A stretch of DNA of 64,000 bases from NCBI GenBank assembly GCA_000934385.1, contig KN880562.1:1-64000 (forward strand), read 5' to 3'. Shown in pieces: positions 10,847 to 23,437 of this stretch. A model generated the notes under the pieces. The model did not search any database, was not told the DNA's origin, and was given only the letters and a program-made list of their open reading frames with translations. The DNA is from Cylindrobasidium torrendii FP15055 ss-10 (lineage: Eukaryota; Basidiomycota; Agaricomycetes; Agaricales; Physalacriaceae). The number at the start of each line of letters is the position of its first letter. Position 1 is the stretch's first letter. The position numbers and the translations under genes are program-made.

Positions 10847-13800
10847 ATGCTCTCCAATTGCCCCGTGGATGGCCTTCATGGAGCTCTCAGCGCGAATCCC
10901 AAGACCATACATGAGAAATTCTTGGTAGGGTACCAGGGCTGGTGAGCACGTCCAGTGGAACGAACGAATGTCGTGTGTGATATTGTCTGCAGGTTTACGT
11001 GTGCGGGCGACGGAGAGCCCGTCGGTCCCGGTGCGTACTTGAACTTTGGACCATGCTGGGACCGTGGACGATCTAACTCGATGCAGGACATCACGGATGG
11101 CTGCACTGGTTTAACTATCCCATACCAGACGGTGGTCGTCCCAACACGGACCTCTGGCCTGACGTGTCTTCATACTCCCCATCTGAACTGTTCGCTGCGC
11201 CGGGACTCTCATTCAAGGATGGGCAGCAAGCCTTTCTGTTCTCTTCACGGCATCCCAAGACCGTCCAGCGGCATTTCCACTGGATGGCTGAGCATGGCGT
11301 CGACGGTGCGTTCCTGCAACGGTTTGCGGGACAATGTGACATGGAGAGCGGCGACAATTCTGGCATCCGACGCATTCGCGATGAAGTTGGGGATCTGGTG
11401 ATGAAGGCGGCAGAGGCAGAAGGAAGAGTGTTTGCGATGATGTGCGCCTGCCTCATATGTAAACGGTTCTGGGCGGCTCAACTCATGATCTTTTCCCCAG
11501 GTATGATGTCTCTGGTGTTTCCCCCGACCGTATCCAACGCGTCCTTGAACAGGATTGGATATACCTCATTCGCCAAAAAGGCATCCTTGACAGCCCAAAC
11601 TACCTCAGGGAGAAAGGCATGCCAGTCCTCGCGCTTTGGGGCTTCGGTTTCGAAGATTCTCGTCATACACCGCGTCTTCTGCACGATATTATTCAGTCCC
11701 TCCGACGCCTTACTCCCGGTGGACTATACATCATGGCGGGCACGCCAGCATCATGGAGGACAGCAGACAACGACGCAGACCGCGATGAAGGGTTTCTCAA
11801 AGTCTGGCTTAACGAAGTGGATGCTATCTCCCCATGGACCATCGGCCGGTACGGGTGCGAGGAGGACTTTGAGCGTTTTGCGGAAACGAGAATGAAGGAT
11901 GATGTGGACATGTTGCGTCGGCAGTCTGAGACCGGAGGGAAGAAGATTGATTACTTGCCTGTTGTTCTTCCAGGTGGCTCTGTGAGTCATCGTCCTCTTA
12001 TGCGGAGTGTTACTCATGATTTTCAGGGCTATAATCTTTCAGAAGGCAAGTGGACGTTCAACGGCATGAAGCGCAACGGTGGACGGTTCTTGTGGAAACA
12101 AATATTCCATGCAAAGCGTCTCGGTGTCCGTAGCATGTACGGCGCTATGTGGGATGAGTGTGTGATCCCTTCCTCATTATTTAGCTCTTGCTCACGCGTC
12201 TACTCCAGATATGATGAAGGGACTGCCTTTATGCCTTGTGTGGCTAAAACCTCTGATCTTCCTCGCTGCGACAAGTATGACTTCCTTGCCCTTGATGCCG
12301 ATGGATATGAGGTACCTCCAGACTGGTATATGCGTATCTGTGGTTTTGCCGGTGAAGGTCTTCGCAGTGAGCGCAGAATACACGAGTCGTTCCCGTACAA
12401 GGAACTTGAGGATTACTGGGCTTCGCGACCGCGATACGACGACGGAGCCCAAGATGCATTAGAGGCGGCTGCCGCGGCCGCCGCAGAATACGAGGAGTGG
12501 ACTCGTACCCAAACAGTTCCCAAAGATGAACCACCACCTCCCCCTTATTCACTTGAAGATGAACCTGCAGAACCCGTAGCGTCTGGGTCTGGCGTGTCAC
12601 CGCCCCGAGCATCGGGGTCGGGCTTGAGCGCACATGCGAATTCCGTGTCTCCTGCGACACAGGTCACAACCCCAGCTATGGCACCCGCGGTGACGGAGAC
12701 ACCACCATCGCCTGATCTCATGCGCAGACCAGCACTGCCGTCAGGCGTTCCGTCCCTTTTCACCGGTGGACCATCGACAATTCCCATCCCGAGGTCTCCC
12801 TCTCCGGCCGAGGCCACCCTAGCATATGCAGGGGTAGAAGATGACTTTGCGCGCGCAACAATCTCCGGTCCTCAGTCTCATCCTGAGGCTACTACATCCC
12901 CTTCTCGCACGCCTACACAACCTTTATCGCCGACATTACATGACCCACGCCCTGCAATGAATCAACAGCGACGACCACACTCGACACCTTCCCATAGTCA
13001 GCCCGGCGGTTTGGTTCAAGAACAAGGCTCGCCGCTGGTCTCTCGCCCTTCCTACCAGCCTGCGCCGCCACTACATCCGAATGCGTATTACGGACCACCG
13101 TCGTCGATGGCTGCTCCTCCGCCGACCCCCTCGGCCCATATGTTGCCTCCCCCTGCGCATCCCCAGTCGTTGAACAAGCGTCCGTCAGCGATGAACCTTG
13201 CTCAAGGCCGTCCGCCAGCAGCCTTACCTCCCCGTCCTGCTAGCTCGGGTTCATCGTACGGCCCTGGCGGACAAGGGGGCTATCCACCCTCGCTGTCTAT
13301 GGCTCGCCCGCCTACTACGCCATCTGGACATTACATGCAAAATCCAATATCGAGCCCAACGAGTCCCAGCCCTGCATTGTCGCCGCACTCCTCTAACTTT
13401 CGTCCACCTATGGCCAGTCCCAATCAGCCGTGGCCACCAGCAGACTGGGGCGCACGCCCTGGACCCCCTCAAACGAACTATCCACCGTACCAACGCCCGC
13501 CGCCTGGCAGCTCGTCAAGACCGCCGCCGTTGGGAGGTGGTCCTGGAACCTTCCGTCCGCCTGTCTCTCATCCTGGATCACCTCAAGTGTCGCCTGGGTT
13601 CCGCCAGCCACCGTCACCTTACCGTCAACCCTCTTTTCCTGCTGGCGTTCAGCCCAGTGTCGAGATTGGTGGAATATTCCCGGCCAACATACCACCTCCC
13701 ACGCCGCCGCCGCAACAGCCTCACAGTCGATACGAGCAGCCGTATGGCCCTTCTGGAGGATATCCCCCCCAAGGTCCGGGACACGGGCGACCTGGTATTC

Positions 13801-14118
13801 CCCCACCCCAGCAGCAGCAGGACTACTATCAAAATGGGCCTCCCACGCCATCGCCCTACTCACAGAACGGGCCTTCAGCGCCATATCCACAGCAGTCCCA
13901 ACCTGGTGGTTTCTATCAGGGCCCTCCCCCGCCGCAAAGTGAGTTTCCCGTCTTCAGATTTGGGTGAAACCCATGTTTTTTCAGACGCAGGAAGGGGTGC
14001 ATTGATGGGCTCGATGGTGAACGGGCTAGGGAATGTGCTTGGAGGCGTGGCTGGGAAGCACCGGGCGGATCAGTTCACGCAAGGTGCGAACAACTTCATG
14101 GGAAGGTTTGGGCGGTGA
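10847..14118 (+). CDS. GH99/71-like glycoside hydrolase domain fused to a long proline-rich tail
   Basis: The N-terminal ~430 residues resemble the eukaryotic GH99/71-like group often labelled xylosidase/arabinosidase. Typical segments are KFLVGYQGWFTCAGDG, GHHGWLHWF, LFSSRHPKTVQRHFHWM, GVDGAFLQRF and LALWGFGF. Introns are clear near 10943-10991, 11031-11086, 11449-11500, 11980-12027 and 12160-12208. No signal peptide is seen, so a cytosolic location is likely. After LEDYWASRPR (about 12430) the frame continues into roughly 500 residues rich in Pro, Ser, Gly and Gln. A last small exon follows an intron near 13940 and ends with the Gly-rich amphipathic GNVLGGVAGKHRADQFTQG. Start choice is uncertain: ATG 10847 read straight through, or ATG 10822 spliced over an intron 10845-10890. 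Substrate is unknown. Confidence 0.78.
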
Positions 14119-15040
14119 GATGTTGAGATGGGGTACATACATAGTCTGGTAGACTGTGCGTACGCTACAGTTGATTAATTTTAGAACCCACTTTTACAGC
14201 ATTGTCCAGCTTACGCTTTGCTACATTTTTTCATTCGCCGTGCAGTACATACAATTTCACAGGTCTTGGGCCAGTAATGAACTCGTTTATAGTCGGGTTT
14301 GTCAGGCAATTGCCACGTGCATGGGACAATGGCGTAGTTGGTCATCGCATCCGTCTTACACCACGTTCTGTAGGCCACGGAAGGTCGCAGGTTCGAGCCC
14401 TGCTTGTCTCATAATTTTGTACATTTTGTCCACTGTAGCCGTAGGCCCCACTCATCCCGACGTTGTTCTACACTCCCCCATCGATGCTTCATTCAATTAT
14501 CTACAAACACGAGTAAAGGCAACGATTCTCCCTCAACCTCAAGCATCTCTCCAGTAGCAGAAGTGTGTATGATCGCAATGCATTCAAATGAAATGTCTAT
14601 TGCGCTTTCTGGTGTCCGCCGAGGAGGACGCACAGGGTGTCTTGAGCGAGAGCTACATATGTCCACCCATAACATGCGGTGTGGGACAAGATGAATTTGA
14701 ATGGGTGTAAAAGCTATCGAATCGTACAATCATAGAAATTCAGTCAAACATAAATGACACATTGAGAATTTCGAGGGATATCCAGGCTTTGGGTTGTGCT
14801 ATTGCTTCCCAGACTTGACAGTTATGCATGAGGGTTGGCGATTAGTACGTGACTTGCGACAAAAGCCTATAGGACTCATTGGGAGCAGAATGCCTCACTC
14901 TGAGGCCTCAGCTGCGGCCGACAGATGCACCCACTTCGTAATCGTTCAGTGCAGACTACGAGAATCTCACGACATCAATACAATTATAACCACAGATGTA
15001 TATTGTCATTTGCTGGAATACAGACATTCCCTTACCATAA
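14119..15040. other. Intergenic stretch with one tRNA gene
   Basis: Apart from the tRNA-Val at 14323-14410 I see no gene here. The flanking genes converge, so both 3' UTRs must lie in this interval. Confidence 0.5.
14323..14410 (+). tRNA. tRNA-Val (anticodon TAC) with a short intron
   Basis: The cloverleaf is complete. The acceptor arm GGGACAA pairs with TTGTCTC (one G-T), the D-stem GCG with CGC, the anticodon stem TCCGT with ACGGA, and the T-arm is GCAGG-TTCGAGC-CCTGC. The anticodon loop reads C-T-TAC-A and is split after the base following the anticodon by about 15 nt, the canonical nuclear tRNA intron position. It lies between two converging protein genes. Confidence 0.87.
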
Positions 15041-17046
15041 TTATGCTGCATTCTCCTCCGAGCTACCACTTGTCCCAGCCACCGGTGTACTTGCTCTTTC
15101 CTCCGCTACAGGGGCTTCGCTGCTAGGCCGTGACGGCGGCGCCTCACTGGACGCCCGGGACGGCAACACACTCCTCACCTTCATCAACTCGTCCACGCAT
15201 CTCCACACCGCACTATCCACATTCTCCAACACCCGTATCCTCTCGTCAATCGCTTCCCTCGTCAACGTATCGATTCGCGCCAACTGCTCAGGCGTCGCTG
15301 TGCGTGGCAGCGCGCTCAACGGACGCTGCATCACCGACGGCCCGCCCCCAAGTGGGATGAACTCTGGCAGATGCGTACTTTCCCTCTCCTTTTCTTTGCC
15401 CTTTTCAGACTCACCCAGACCACCGAACCGCTTGAGCGCAGCCCGTCTCGCGGCCTCCCTTGGATCGCTGTTCTCGTTCTCTTCTTCTGGCGGGTCCGTC
15501 CCGAGCGTCTCCTCCGGAACCTCCCAGTCTCGCCACTCGCCGTCAGGCCCAACAAAGCCTTCCAAACGAGGTGTACCTGTCCGTCGCTCTTGGTACTGGG
15601 GACCGTGATGGTGCACGTCGTACTGGATGTTCACATTGATGGGCTGCTGGGCTGTCGTTCGATGACGAATCCCAGCCGCTGGCGTCGTGCCCACAAGCCT
15701 GCGCAAAAGCTCAACGGCATGTGCTTCATTGCGGGGAGCCTCTGGCGGTGGGGGCGCGCCAGGTCGTTCAGCGGGGGGAAGAACACCTCCGGGTGGGCGC
15801 GCCGCTGCTTGTTGTTGCTGTCCATTCGCCGCCGCATTTCCATTCGCTGCGGGCGTCGGTGCCACCTCCAGCACACTTCTCCTACATGTCGGGCAACTTT
15901 GCTGACGTTCGAGCCAACTCCTGAGGCAGTAGAAATGGAAAATGTGGCCACAAGGAAGCTTCTTCGGTGTGGTGTTGGGACCGGCCGGGCGGGGGACGCC
16001 TTCTTGGGGCAGAGCCATCTCCTCGCGGCAGATGATGCAGGTTCGGTCACTGCTCGCAAGCTCGTCCGCCGTGGGATTGGGATACCGCGTGTCCATATTC
16101 CGGGTCGCAGTCTGATACCGCGTCAATGCCTTGAGACGGGTGACGAATGAGCGTGCGGTGAAGTAGATGTCCCGGACGATATTCAATGGGAGGCCATAGA
16201 ACGTAAGGATGAGGGTGAAAAAGCAGAGATAGGTCGTGAGCTTGCAGAAGTCGGTGATGAGGTCCACATAGAATGTCCAGATGCTCTTGGCCTCCCATGG
16301 CGGCGCTGTGTCACCACCACGCGTAGAGGCGCGGCGGAAGTCATAACAGGAAAGCAGGTACTTGGACATCGTGTTGAAGACAGTGTAGAGGAGGATCGCA
16401 TATTCGCACGCAAACATAACTGTTGCACCAACCCCGTTCTCTAGCGTATCCTCTAACGAAAGGAAGAGCATGAACAAGTCTGCAAATGAGAGCAGGACAA
16501 ACAGCGAGGTCATGCGAATATGGAAGAGGAGCGGTGGGCCAGGATATGGCTGTTGGTCCATCTGGTTGGCAAGTATCAGTTCAAAATCAAGATGTGTTAG
16601 AAACTACGCACCCATTCAATGCGGTCCCCAGATATCCAATGGAAGCTCTTCAAGAAAAGCAGGATCCCAAACATGATCCCAAACTCAATGTCGAACTCGT
16701 CCCGGAAGATGGTGAAGGCGAGCAGACTCTCGGTGACGAATATCCACATTCTATCATACATTCGTTCGACCTCGCTTGTTCGAAGCTGGCCAAAAAACAC
16801 CTGCTGGAGGAGATGGGCTACCCCGGCGCTCAGAATGAGAGAGAAGTTGGCGAACACCAGGACGGCGCGGGAGGACCGGGATAGATATATCGTAATGGAG
16901 TAGAAGTTGCTGAATGACCGCATCGAGTTGAGCACTGCAACCGCGACGGCCAGTGTAGAGAGGGCAAAGTATACGAACAGCCGATGGGTTGTGAGTGAAG
17001 AGGTCAGAGCGCGCGTGCCCCGCCGCAGAAGGGGATTGATGGGCAT
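15041..17046 (-). CDS. HRD1: ERAD E3 ubiquitin-protein ligase HRD1/synoviolin
   Basis: Two exons encode a multipass ER-membrane RING-H2 ligase that ubiquitinates misfolded secretory and membrane proteins. The N-terminal half (17046 to about 16120) holds six or more hydrophobic segments, beginning MPINPLLRRG. The intron near 16611-16564 joins GDRIEW to MDQQPYPGPP. The RING-H2 (CIICREEM ... LPCGHIFHFYC ... SCPTCR, about 16040-15880) has the C3H2C3 ligands. A long Pro/Ala-rich tail follows, with a helical C-terminal region (TPEQLARIDTLTREAIDERI) like that of fungal and animal HRD1. About 660 residues in total. An upstream in-frame methionine exists near 17181, but the conserved start is at 17046. 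Confidence 0.93.
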
Positions 17047-17439
17047 GGTTGCACCACGGCGTATCTTCGAGCGTCCAGCTCTGTCTTCTGTGCGATTGAG
17101 CTTGCTTCTGTCAAGAGATGGTGGCCGCCAACGGTCAACGTGTCTACAGGGACCGATCACATCATCCCCAGGTATTGACACCGCGCAGAAACAAAGAGTG
17201 GCTTACGGACCGGAGCTGTTACGTTCACGTCCCATCGACCGCCAACGATACTCAAGCTCCCTGGGGCATGCATCACGCAGACATTTCTTTCTAGCCACCA
17301 GCACTACTTTCAACTTCGTAGTTGACCTTGACAAAAGGCAAACAATTCGATATCACATCGTGTATATACGTTTCGTGACGTCCATGCAGAATTCATTCCA
17401 TTCCAATCCAGTCTCTCAAAACATCACAACAGTCTCTAT
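17047..17439. other. Spacer between HRD1 start and SEC31 stop
   Basis: About 390 bp hold the HRD1 promoter and the SEC31 3' UTR; both genes are read leftward. No coding signal or clear promoter motif stands out. Confidence 0.5.
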
Positions 17440-20400
17440 CTACAGGCGAACAATGAGCTGCTTCAACGCCGTCATCCATGAGACGTCCCCGTCTCCGCGA
17501 GTGAGCATCTCAACATGCAATGCAAGTGCCGCAGGCCGGTCGTGCGCTGCCATAGCTAGAGCAGACATGTCAGCCTAATTATCTTGCCTGATGAGAAAAC
17601 AACGCACCTTGGCTCATGACCCGTAACCCATCCTCAGTGCTAGACTTCAGTGTCTCGCAGTTCATCGCGTCGAACAGAGGCGTCAACCGTTTTTCCAAGT
17701 CCCGCTGCTGCGCGCCACCCGTACGTCTCAATTCGGACTCGAAGACTTCAAAGGCAGTCCTCAGTCTGTCTGGGATATGTGACCGGTCACCCGATGCTAC
17801 AAGACGCTGAGCTTTGTACCAAAAGGAAGACCAGAGCACTACTCACGATACTTGGGCGGCTCAGGCTTTTTTTCTTCCTTGGCCTTCGGAGGGGGTGCAA
17901 CTCGTGCGCCGCCTGATGGGCCTCCTGGCGGAGGCGGTACTATGCCTGCAGCTGACGGCGGCGGAGGAGGTCCACCAAAGCCTGACTGAACTGTAGGCGG
18001 ACCGTACGGTCCTGGCTGCGCAGTGGGAGAAAACCCAGGCTGACCAGGCGGAGCGAAGCCAGCCTGACTGGGAGGTGCGAATCCAGACTGCCCGGGAGGT
18101 GGTGGTCCATACGGGTTGGGTGGACCGCCAGCTGGTAGCCCAGAGTCAATGAACTGTGGGCCAGCGGTAGGAACGCTGAAGCCACGTCCACCGCCAGGTG
18201 GAGGAGCAAAGCCTTGCCCGGGGGGCGGGACTGGCGCGGCAAAGTGACCCCCGGCAGTGAATGCGCCCTGCTGAGGAGGGGGCATACCAGAAAAGCTGGG
18301 GCCCGACGGCGGCCTGGAGGACACTGTAAATCGCGTCAGTTATTGTACGCAATTGTGCAATAGAACTCTACCTGGTGGTGGGGCATAAGGGCCAGGGGGA
18401 CGCTGAGTTGGCGTCAGTCGTCCTCCCATAGGCGGCTGGATTGTCGAACCCGGGCGAGATGGTCCACCTTGTGGAGGCGGGGGCGGGGGCGACGTTACTC
18501 CACGCATGGGTGGGGGAGGCGGGGATCCCATTAGACCGCGACTGGATGGGCGATCGTACGGGCTTTGATTTGCAAACGGACTAGTGATGGGGGCAGGAGT
18601 TCCCGATTTCCTTGGGGGTGCGGGTGTATTCTTTAGAACGGGCGCGTCGTTCCAGCCTTGATTGTCGCGCTTTGGAGGGGGAGGCGGGGCAGTACGCATC
18701 GCTGGAGGCGCTACACTGCTAGATGCGTTGTATGGCCCAGGAGGAGGCATCGAGGTGGAGACTGCATGTGGCGGCGGCGCGTACGGACCAGTTGGTGGAG
18801 CAGCAGGTGCGTAAGGACCAGTGGTTGGTGCAGTTGGTGCAGCGAAGCCAGCCGCAGCATGTCCATTTTGATACGGGTTAGGGTAGCCCCCAAATGTCGC
18901 AGGAGGTGCTGGCTGGGAAGCGAGGGATGACAGACTCGCACCTGCGTTACCATACGCAGGCGCAGTGGTGGTGGTGGAAGGGGCGTATCCTGATTTGACA
19001 GTCGTTCTGGCGCTAGCCGTGGACGCAGCAACATTGGCTGGAACACTGCGGACACCAAGCCGCTCTCTGATTGCTTTGCTCCCCTCGTATGCCGCAGGAA
19101 CAAACTCGAGGAAGATACGAGCGTCATCCTCCTTCCCTTGGCCCACGAGGACATCGACATACTCAAGGTACTTGTCGTAGAGTTTGGCAAACTTCCATTT
19201 GGGAAGCTCTTCGTCCTCTGTTGATGCAGAAGCCTGTCGAGGGAGATCCGGGTCCACGAAGCCTGTGGCACCACGGAACACGGCCACTCGTTCCATCAAA
19301 CCCTCTAGGCCATCGTCACCTGCGCCCCACACGTCCACGAGCTTGTCAAGTCGACCTCCCAAAACCCAGAGTTGTTCTTCGCTCCATCTCTCGCCCATTT
19401 GTTCAACCAGAACGGGGAAAGTCTCCTCCTTTGGTTCCGTGGGGGCAGCAAACCGAGAAACAATCGATAAGACGTCCCTCCAACCTTCACCGCGACGGAC
19501 TACGTCGCCAATGTCGCCACGAACAACAGACCTAACGAGTGATTCCGATGAAGACAAAGTACCAGCCTCGCGGGAAAAATACAGTTTCTCTGTCTCGTCA
19601 AGGAGTTCGGAAGAACCCTTGCGAGCAAGAAGGAGAGCCTCTGTCCAGCGACCCTCCTTGACACAGGCCTTGACAGCACGGGCGATGTCGCCTTTTGTTA
19701 GCGCTCTTGAGACAGGGTCGGTGGTGTCAATGGTGTAGGGAGTTGAATCGGTGTGGGTGGATGAAAAGAAATCGTCGTCCTCTGCGGCCTTTTCCTCCTC
19801 CTCGACCTCAGTTTCGTCCTGGTCGTTCCCCAGCAGCTTGGCAACACGGGTTTTGACATCGCCTTCGAATAACTCGGACAGGATACCCAAATCTTTTAGA
19901 CCGCCCTCCCCATCGCCTTTTTTGATTGCATCTACGAGACGTTGGGCACGCTCCACCTTCTCACCCTCCCAAACGACGTGACGGATCTTGACACTCTTGC
20001 CTTCTGGTGCGAACGAAACGAGGCGACCGCCGAAACCCCAGCTGGCACCGCCGTGGCTACCCATCCATTTTCCAGCCTGCGTCAGCCCCAGGCCTTCTCC
20101 CTCGGAGCTGGCGACGTCGAAAAAGTCCTCTCCTCCACCAATGTCTTCCTTCTCGCGTTCGAGGTTCTGGGGCGGCAATATGCGTACTGCGCTATCTCCA
20201 GCAAAGGCTGCAAGACCCGGTTGGCTCGGTGACCAGGAAACCACACCCTGACCAATGACTTCACCCAAGGTCTCGCCAGATGTCGCATTGAAACAGACAG
20301 CGCGGCCTTCCTTCCCTGAAGAGAGCAGGAAGGTAGAATCATGAGCGTTCCACGAGAGCGAGCGAACTCCAAGAGTATGGTGGGAATACACCTAAACATG

Positions 20401-21626
20401 GTTAATAGGGCTCGGAAAAGCAATCAACGGTCCCGACCTGCTCAGGCGCGCGCGCATGGCGGAGATCCCAGAGCTGGACAACCGGAGTGGCATCGTCTTC
20501 GCAGGCAGTCGCTACCTTGGTAGCCTGCTAGGGGGTTAGTATTGATGTAACGATGGCAATGGGGCTAACGTGCATTATCGGGGCACCACTCCAAATCACT
20601 CATCCGGCCACCAGGCAGACGCACAACCTCGCGCTTGCCGCGCAAGTCCCAGACGACCGCACCTAGATCCTGTTAACGGGAGGACAATGATCTGAACTTG
20701 AGTACGCACCACTACTTCCGACACCACCAAGGACGTGCGCAACAACGCGATTCCACTTGACACCTTCGGCGTCGGCTTTCCCATTTGTAGGCGCGTAAGG
20801 AGCACCATCGGGCGTGTTTACATCCCAGATGTAAACCTGTAGCACGTAAGACTATATCAGATGATAATTCAAGGTATCAACGGACCTCGCCAGGCCCACC
20901 GCCTGTGGCGAGCAAGTGACTTTGTATCGGGCCAAACTGCAAGTTGCGCACTGGACGCTGATGAGTTGCGAGTAACGCGCTGGCCTTTATGAGTACATCG
21001 CCATCAACGACACGCATCTAATACGCACTCTTCTCCACTCAAGATCTTGGATGAGTCCCATAGCTTGAGTTCGCCGCCTTCCATCCCAGCAGCAATCACA
21101 TTCGCAGCTCCCCAGGCTACATTGAGGAAGCTGCGGATCATCTGAGCGTGTAAATCGCGTCTAGTACTTGATTGGCACGTACCGACCGGTTTCCCTAACC
21201 AATCCACGCGGCTTTGGACCTTCGCCTTCGTCATCGACCTCGGCGTCCTCCTCAGCTGGAGTCTCGTCATCTTCCTGCTCCTCTCCAACGGCAGGCTCGT
21301 CGAAGAACGCGGCACCGCTCTTTTCAGCAGGCTTCTTGGATTTCTTGGTGGTAGTAGACGCGTTAGATGACTTGGATTCGAAGTCGAGAAGGTCCCATAT
21401 TTCGAGCGCGCCCTCGGAGCCGGTCACGAGTTGGCGGCCAGGCCCCCACGAGAACGCAGCTGTACGCGGGATTGTTGTAAGCATGCAGTCAGCGGCGGGG
21501 CGTGCAGCGTCGGTCGAAGTGAATTCAAGAAAGTATGAGCCCTGGGCCACGTCGCCGTCACGATGCGGAAATTTCGGTCACACTCACGTGCCTCAAGCCA
21601 CGACCACGCCACGACGTTGAATGCAT
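17440..21626 (-). CDS. SEC31: COPII outer-coat protein SEC31
   Basis: This many-exon gene of about 1,200 residues encodes the scaffold partner of Sec13 on ER exit vesicles. WD40 blades come first: IPRTAAFSWGPG and LEIWDL near 21480-21370, NVIAAGMEGGELKLWD near 21090, AVVWDLRGK near 20650, QLWDLRHARA near 20460 and HTLGVRSLSWNAHDSTFLLS near 20380. An alpha-solenoid follows (LLLARKGSSELLDETEKLYF, KLYDKYLEYVDVL, to about 19050). A very Pro/Gly/Ala-rich region follows, with GWNDAPVLK near 18650, the Trp-Asn motif by which Sec31 stimulates Sar1 GTP hydrolysis. The C-terminus ends WMTALKQLIVRL with the stop at 17440-17442. The N-terminal exon is the least certain; ATG 21626 followed by an intron, or an internal Met near 21485, are both possible. 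Confidence 0.9.
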
Positions 21627-21715
21627 GCGCGCCAAGTGACTGTAAACTCTTCGGTGATTCACTCTCAAATTTTCTCGTGGTAAATGGTATGGATACTAAT
21701 TATGAGAGGTACTCT

Positions 21716-23043
21716 TTACTCCAATCTCTCTCTCACGGTCGTAGATTGCATCCCAATATTGCTGAATGAAGGATTGCTGAGGTCCAGTCGTCTGCTATCG
21801 TCATCGTCGTCTCCTTCAATGTCTGATATAGACCGCTGGATACCAGTCAAGACAATGATAGCTGTAGGATACAGGCCCTGCACATTGTGTGAGACACTAC
21901 CTTCAGAGAGGATTGACCACTCACTGAAATTTGGTCGCCAAAGACGTTGCAAATGGTCCATAGTATGTTTGCGCTTTCCCTCTCGGTGAAGTCGAAGAAG
22001 ACGACAAGCTGCGTGAGCTGAAAGGAAGGTGAGCAACCAAGATTTTGCGGATCGTTGACCGCTTACCCAGCATAGAGAGTATATGAATCCAGATTCGATT
22101 AACAACAAGAGAACTTTAACGCCCTTTTCTTCCTTGACTTTTGGTCCAGAAAATATGTGCTCGCGAACCCGCCTGCATTCCGCCCTCAAATATGCACGAC
22201 ATCGAACAAAGCAAACAGTGCGTACCATGCTTTAAGCGCTATCAAAGCTGTGCTAGTGATATTCGTCAACATGGAAATAGCCCATGAGATGGCGGGCCCC
22301 CAGCTGCAGGCTTTGGTTCCATTCGTCGTTGACTTGATATACGCCAGATCCTGTCCGAGGCATTGTATGGACACAATAGCATACGCTAATGGCAGTGTCA
22401 GCGTACCAGACTTATTGTTCAAAGTGAGCGTACCGAATGTTGCGAGTAAGAACGTTATAGGGATATACACCAATCGTTGCAGTCTGTCTCCTTGCCACAA
22501 AACCCATGCGCGCCAAATGACTACCGCGTCAGCAATGACCATCTGCGGAAGATCAGTTGTGGGAATAAACCTCATCTTTGGATAGGTCTACATTGAACAA
22601 GAACAACGTCTCCGACGGCAAAGCTACCACCAAAGCACGCTCATCAGCTATTTCCAATCGCTCAGACAGACTCGAATCGGGTAGTTTGATGAAGTATGCT
22701 TCGATACGCGTGATGAAGTCGAAAATGTTCATAGCCCATAGCGTCGTCGATGATACAAAAAGCAGAATAGTTGTCACTAGAACAGGTAGGGCGTGTCGCG
22801 TTGGCTGGCTCCTGAACTTCGTTCAATATTCGACCCAAGCATAACCATAGAAAGGCGGAGGCAGGAGCACGTAGAAGATACGCACAACTGTAAGCGCATA
22901 GCAATGACGAACAAGACCAGATAGACCCCCCAGAATGCGCCCTCGGCCACGATTCCAGCAGCGATATGCAGAAAGGCGTGCCCAATTTGGTCCAGGATGT
23001 GTTGGTCCTCGGTAGAAACAATGGCAGACGAGTTGCCAGACAT
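21716..23043 (-). CDS. Lineage-specific multipass membrane protein, seven-TM-like
   Basis: The gene starts at MSGNSSAIVS (23043) and ends at the stop at 21716, with about eight short introns. Hydrophobic helices appear in order near 22960, 22760 (TILLFVSSTTLWAMNIFDFI), 22560, 22480, 22280, 22080 and 21850. Recognisable blocks are LSERLEIADERALVVALPSE, VVIWRAWVLWQGDR and YPTAIIVLTGIQRS. This order matches a large family of uncharacterised seven-TM-like proteins that is expanded in Agaricomycetes. The C-terminus is short and acidic (GDDDDDSRR). No ligand or partner can be inferred. Confidence 0.75.
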
Positions 23044-23437
23044 TCTGCCTGTGTGGGTACGCAGTATTTCCGTGTGTCGCAGGGCGGTCTGGCTGTCGAC
23101 AGACGCTGTCAATTACGGTGAGCCTCGCCTCGGTAGGTAGCGAATGTGTGTGTCCAGGCGATTCTGCCAGTTGGATAGAAATGCGCTTGGAAGAAACCAA
23201 GAAAGAACGAATAAGGATATTTGGCTTCTTTTGTTGTTTCTCACGCCGCGCCAGTATATGCCAGAGTATGCCAGACTGTCAGGAGGCTAGCTTCTATCTC
23301 TGGGATTTGGAAACAAATAAGATGCTCCAAGGATGCGTCGCTTATATGCTGTGAATTTCACATTTCTGGATCGAGGGCCACTGTCCAAGCCGTGTGTATA
23401 ATGGAGGCTTGCCACTCAAGTTAAGCCACAATTTCAC
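23044..23437. other. Spacer upstream of the membrane protein gene
   Basis: About 390 bp should hold the promoter of the seven-TM-like gene and the 3' UTR of the next leftward gene. No coding exon or conserved element was recognised. Confidence 0.45.

Noticed and set aside
13198..14118. Plus-strand ORF of 306 residues overlapping the GH99-like tail
   Set aside because: Only its last ~45 residues match the real final exon; the rest is an off-frame shadow of the proline-rich region.
15371..16150. Plus-strand ORF of 259 residues
   Set aside because: Antisense to the RING domain and tail of HRD1; no family likeness.
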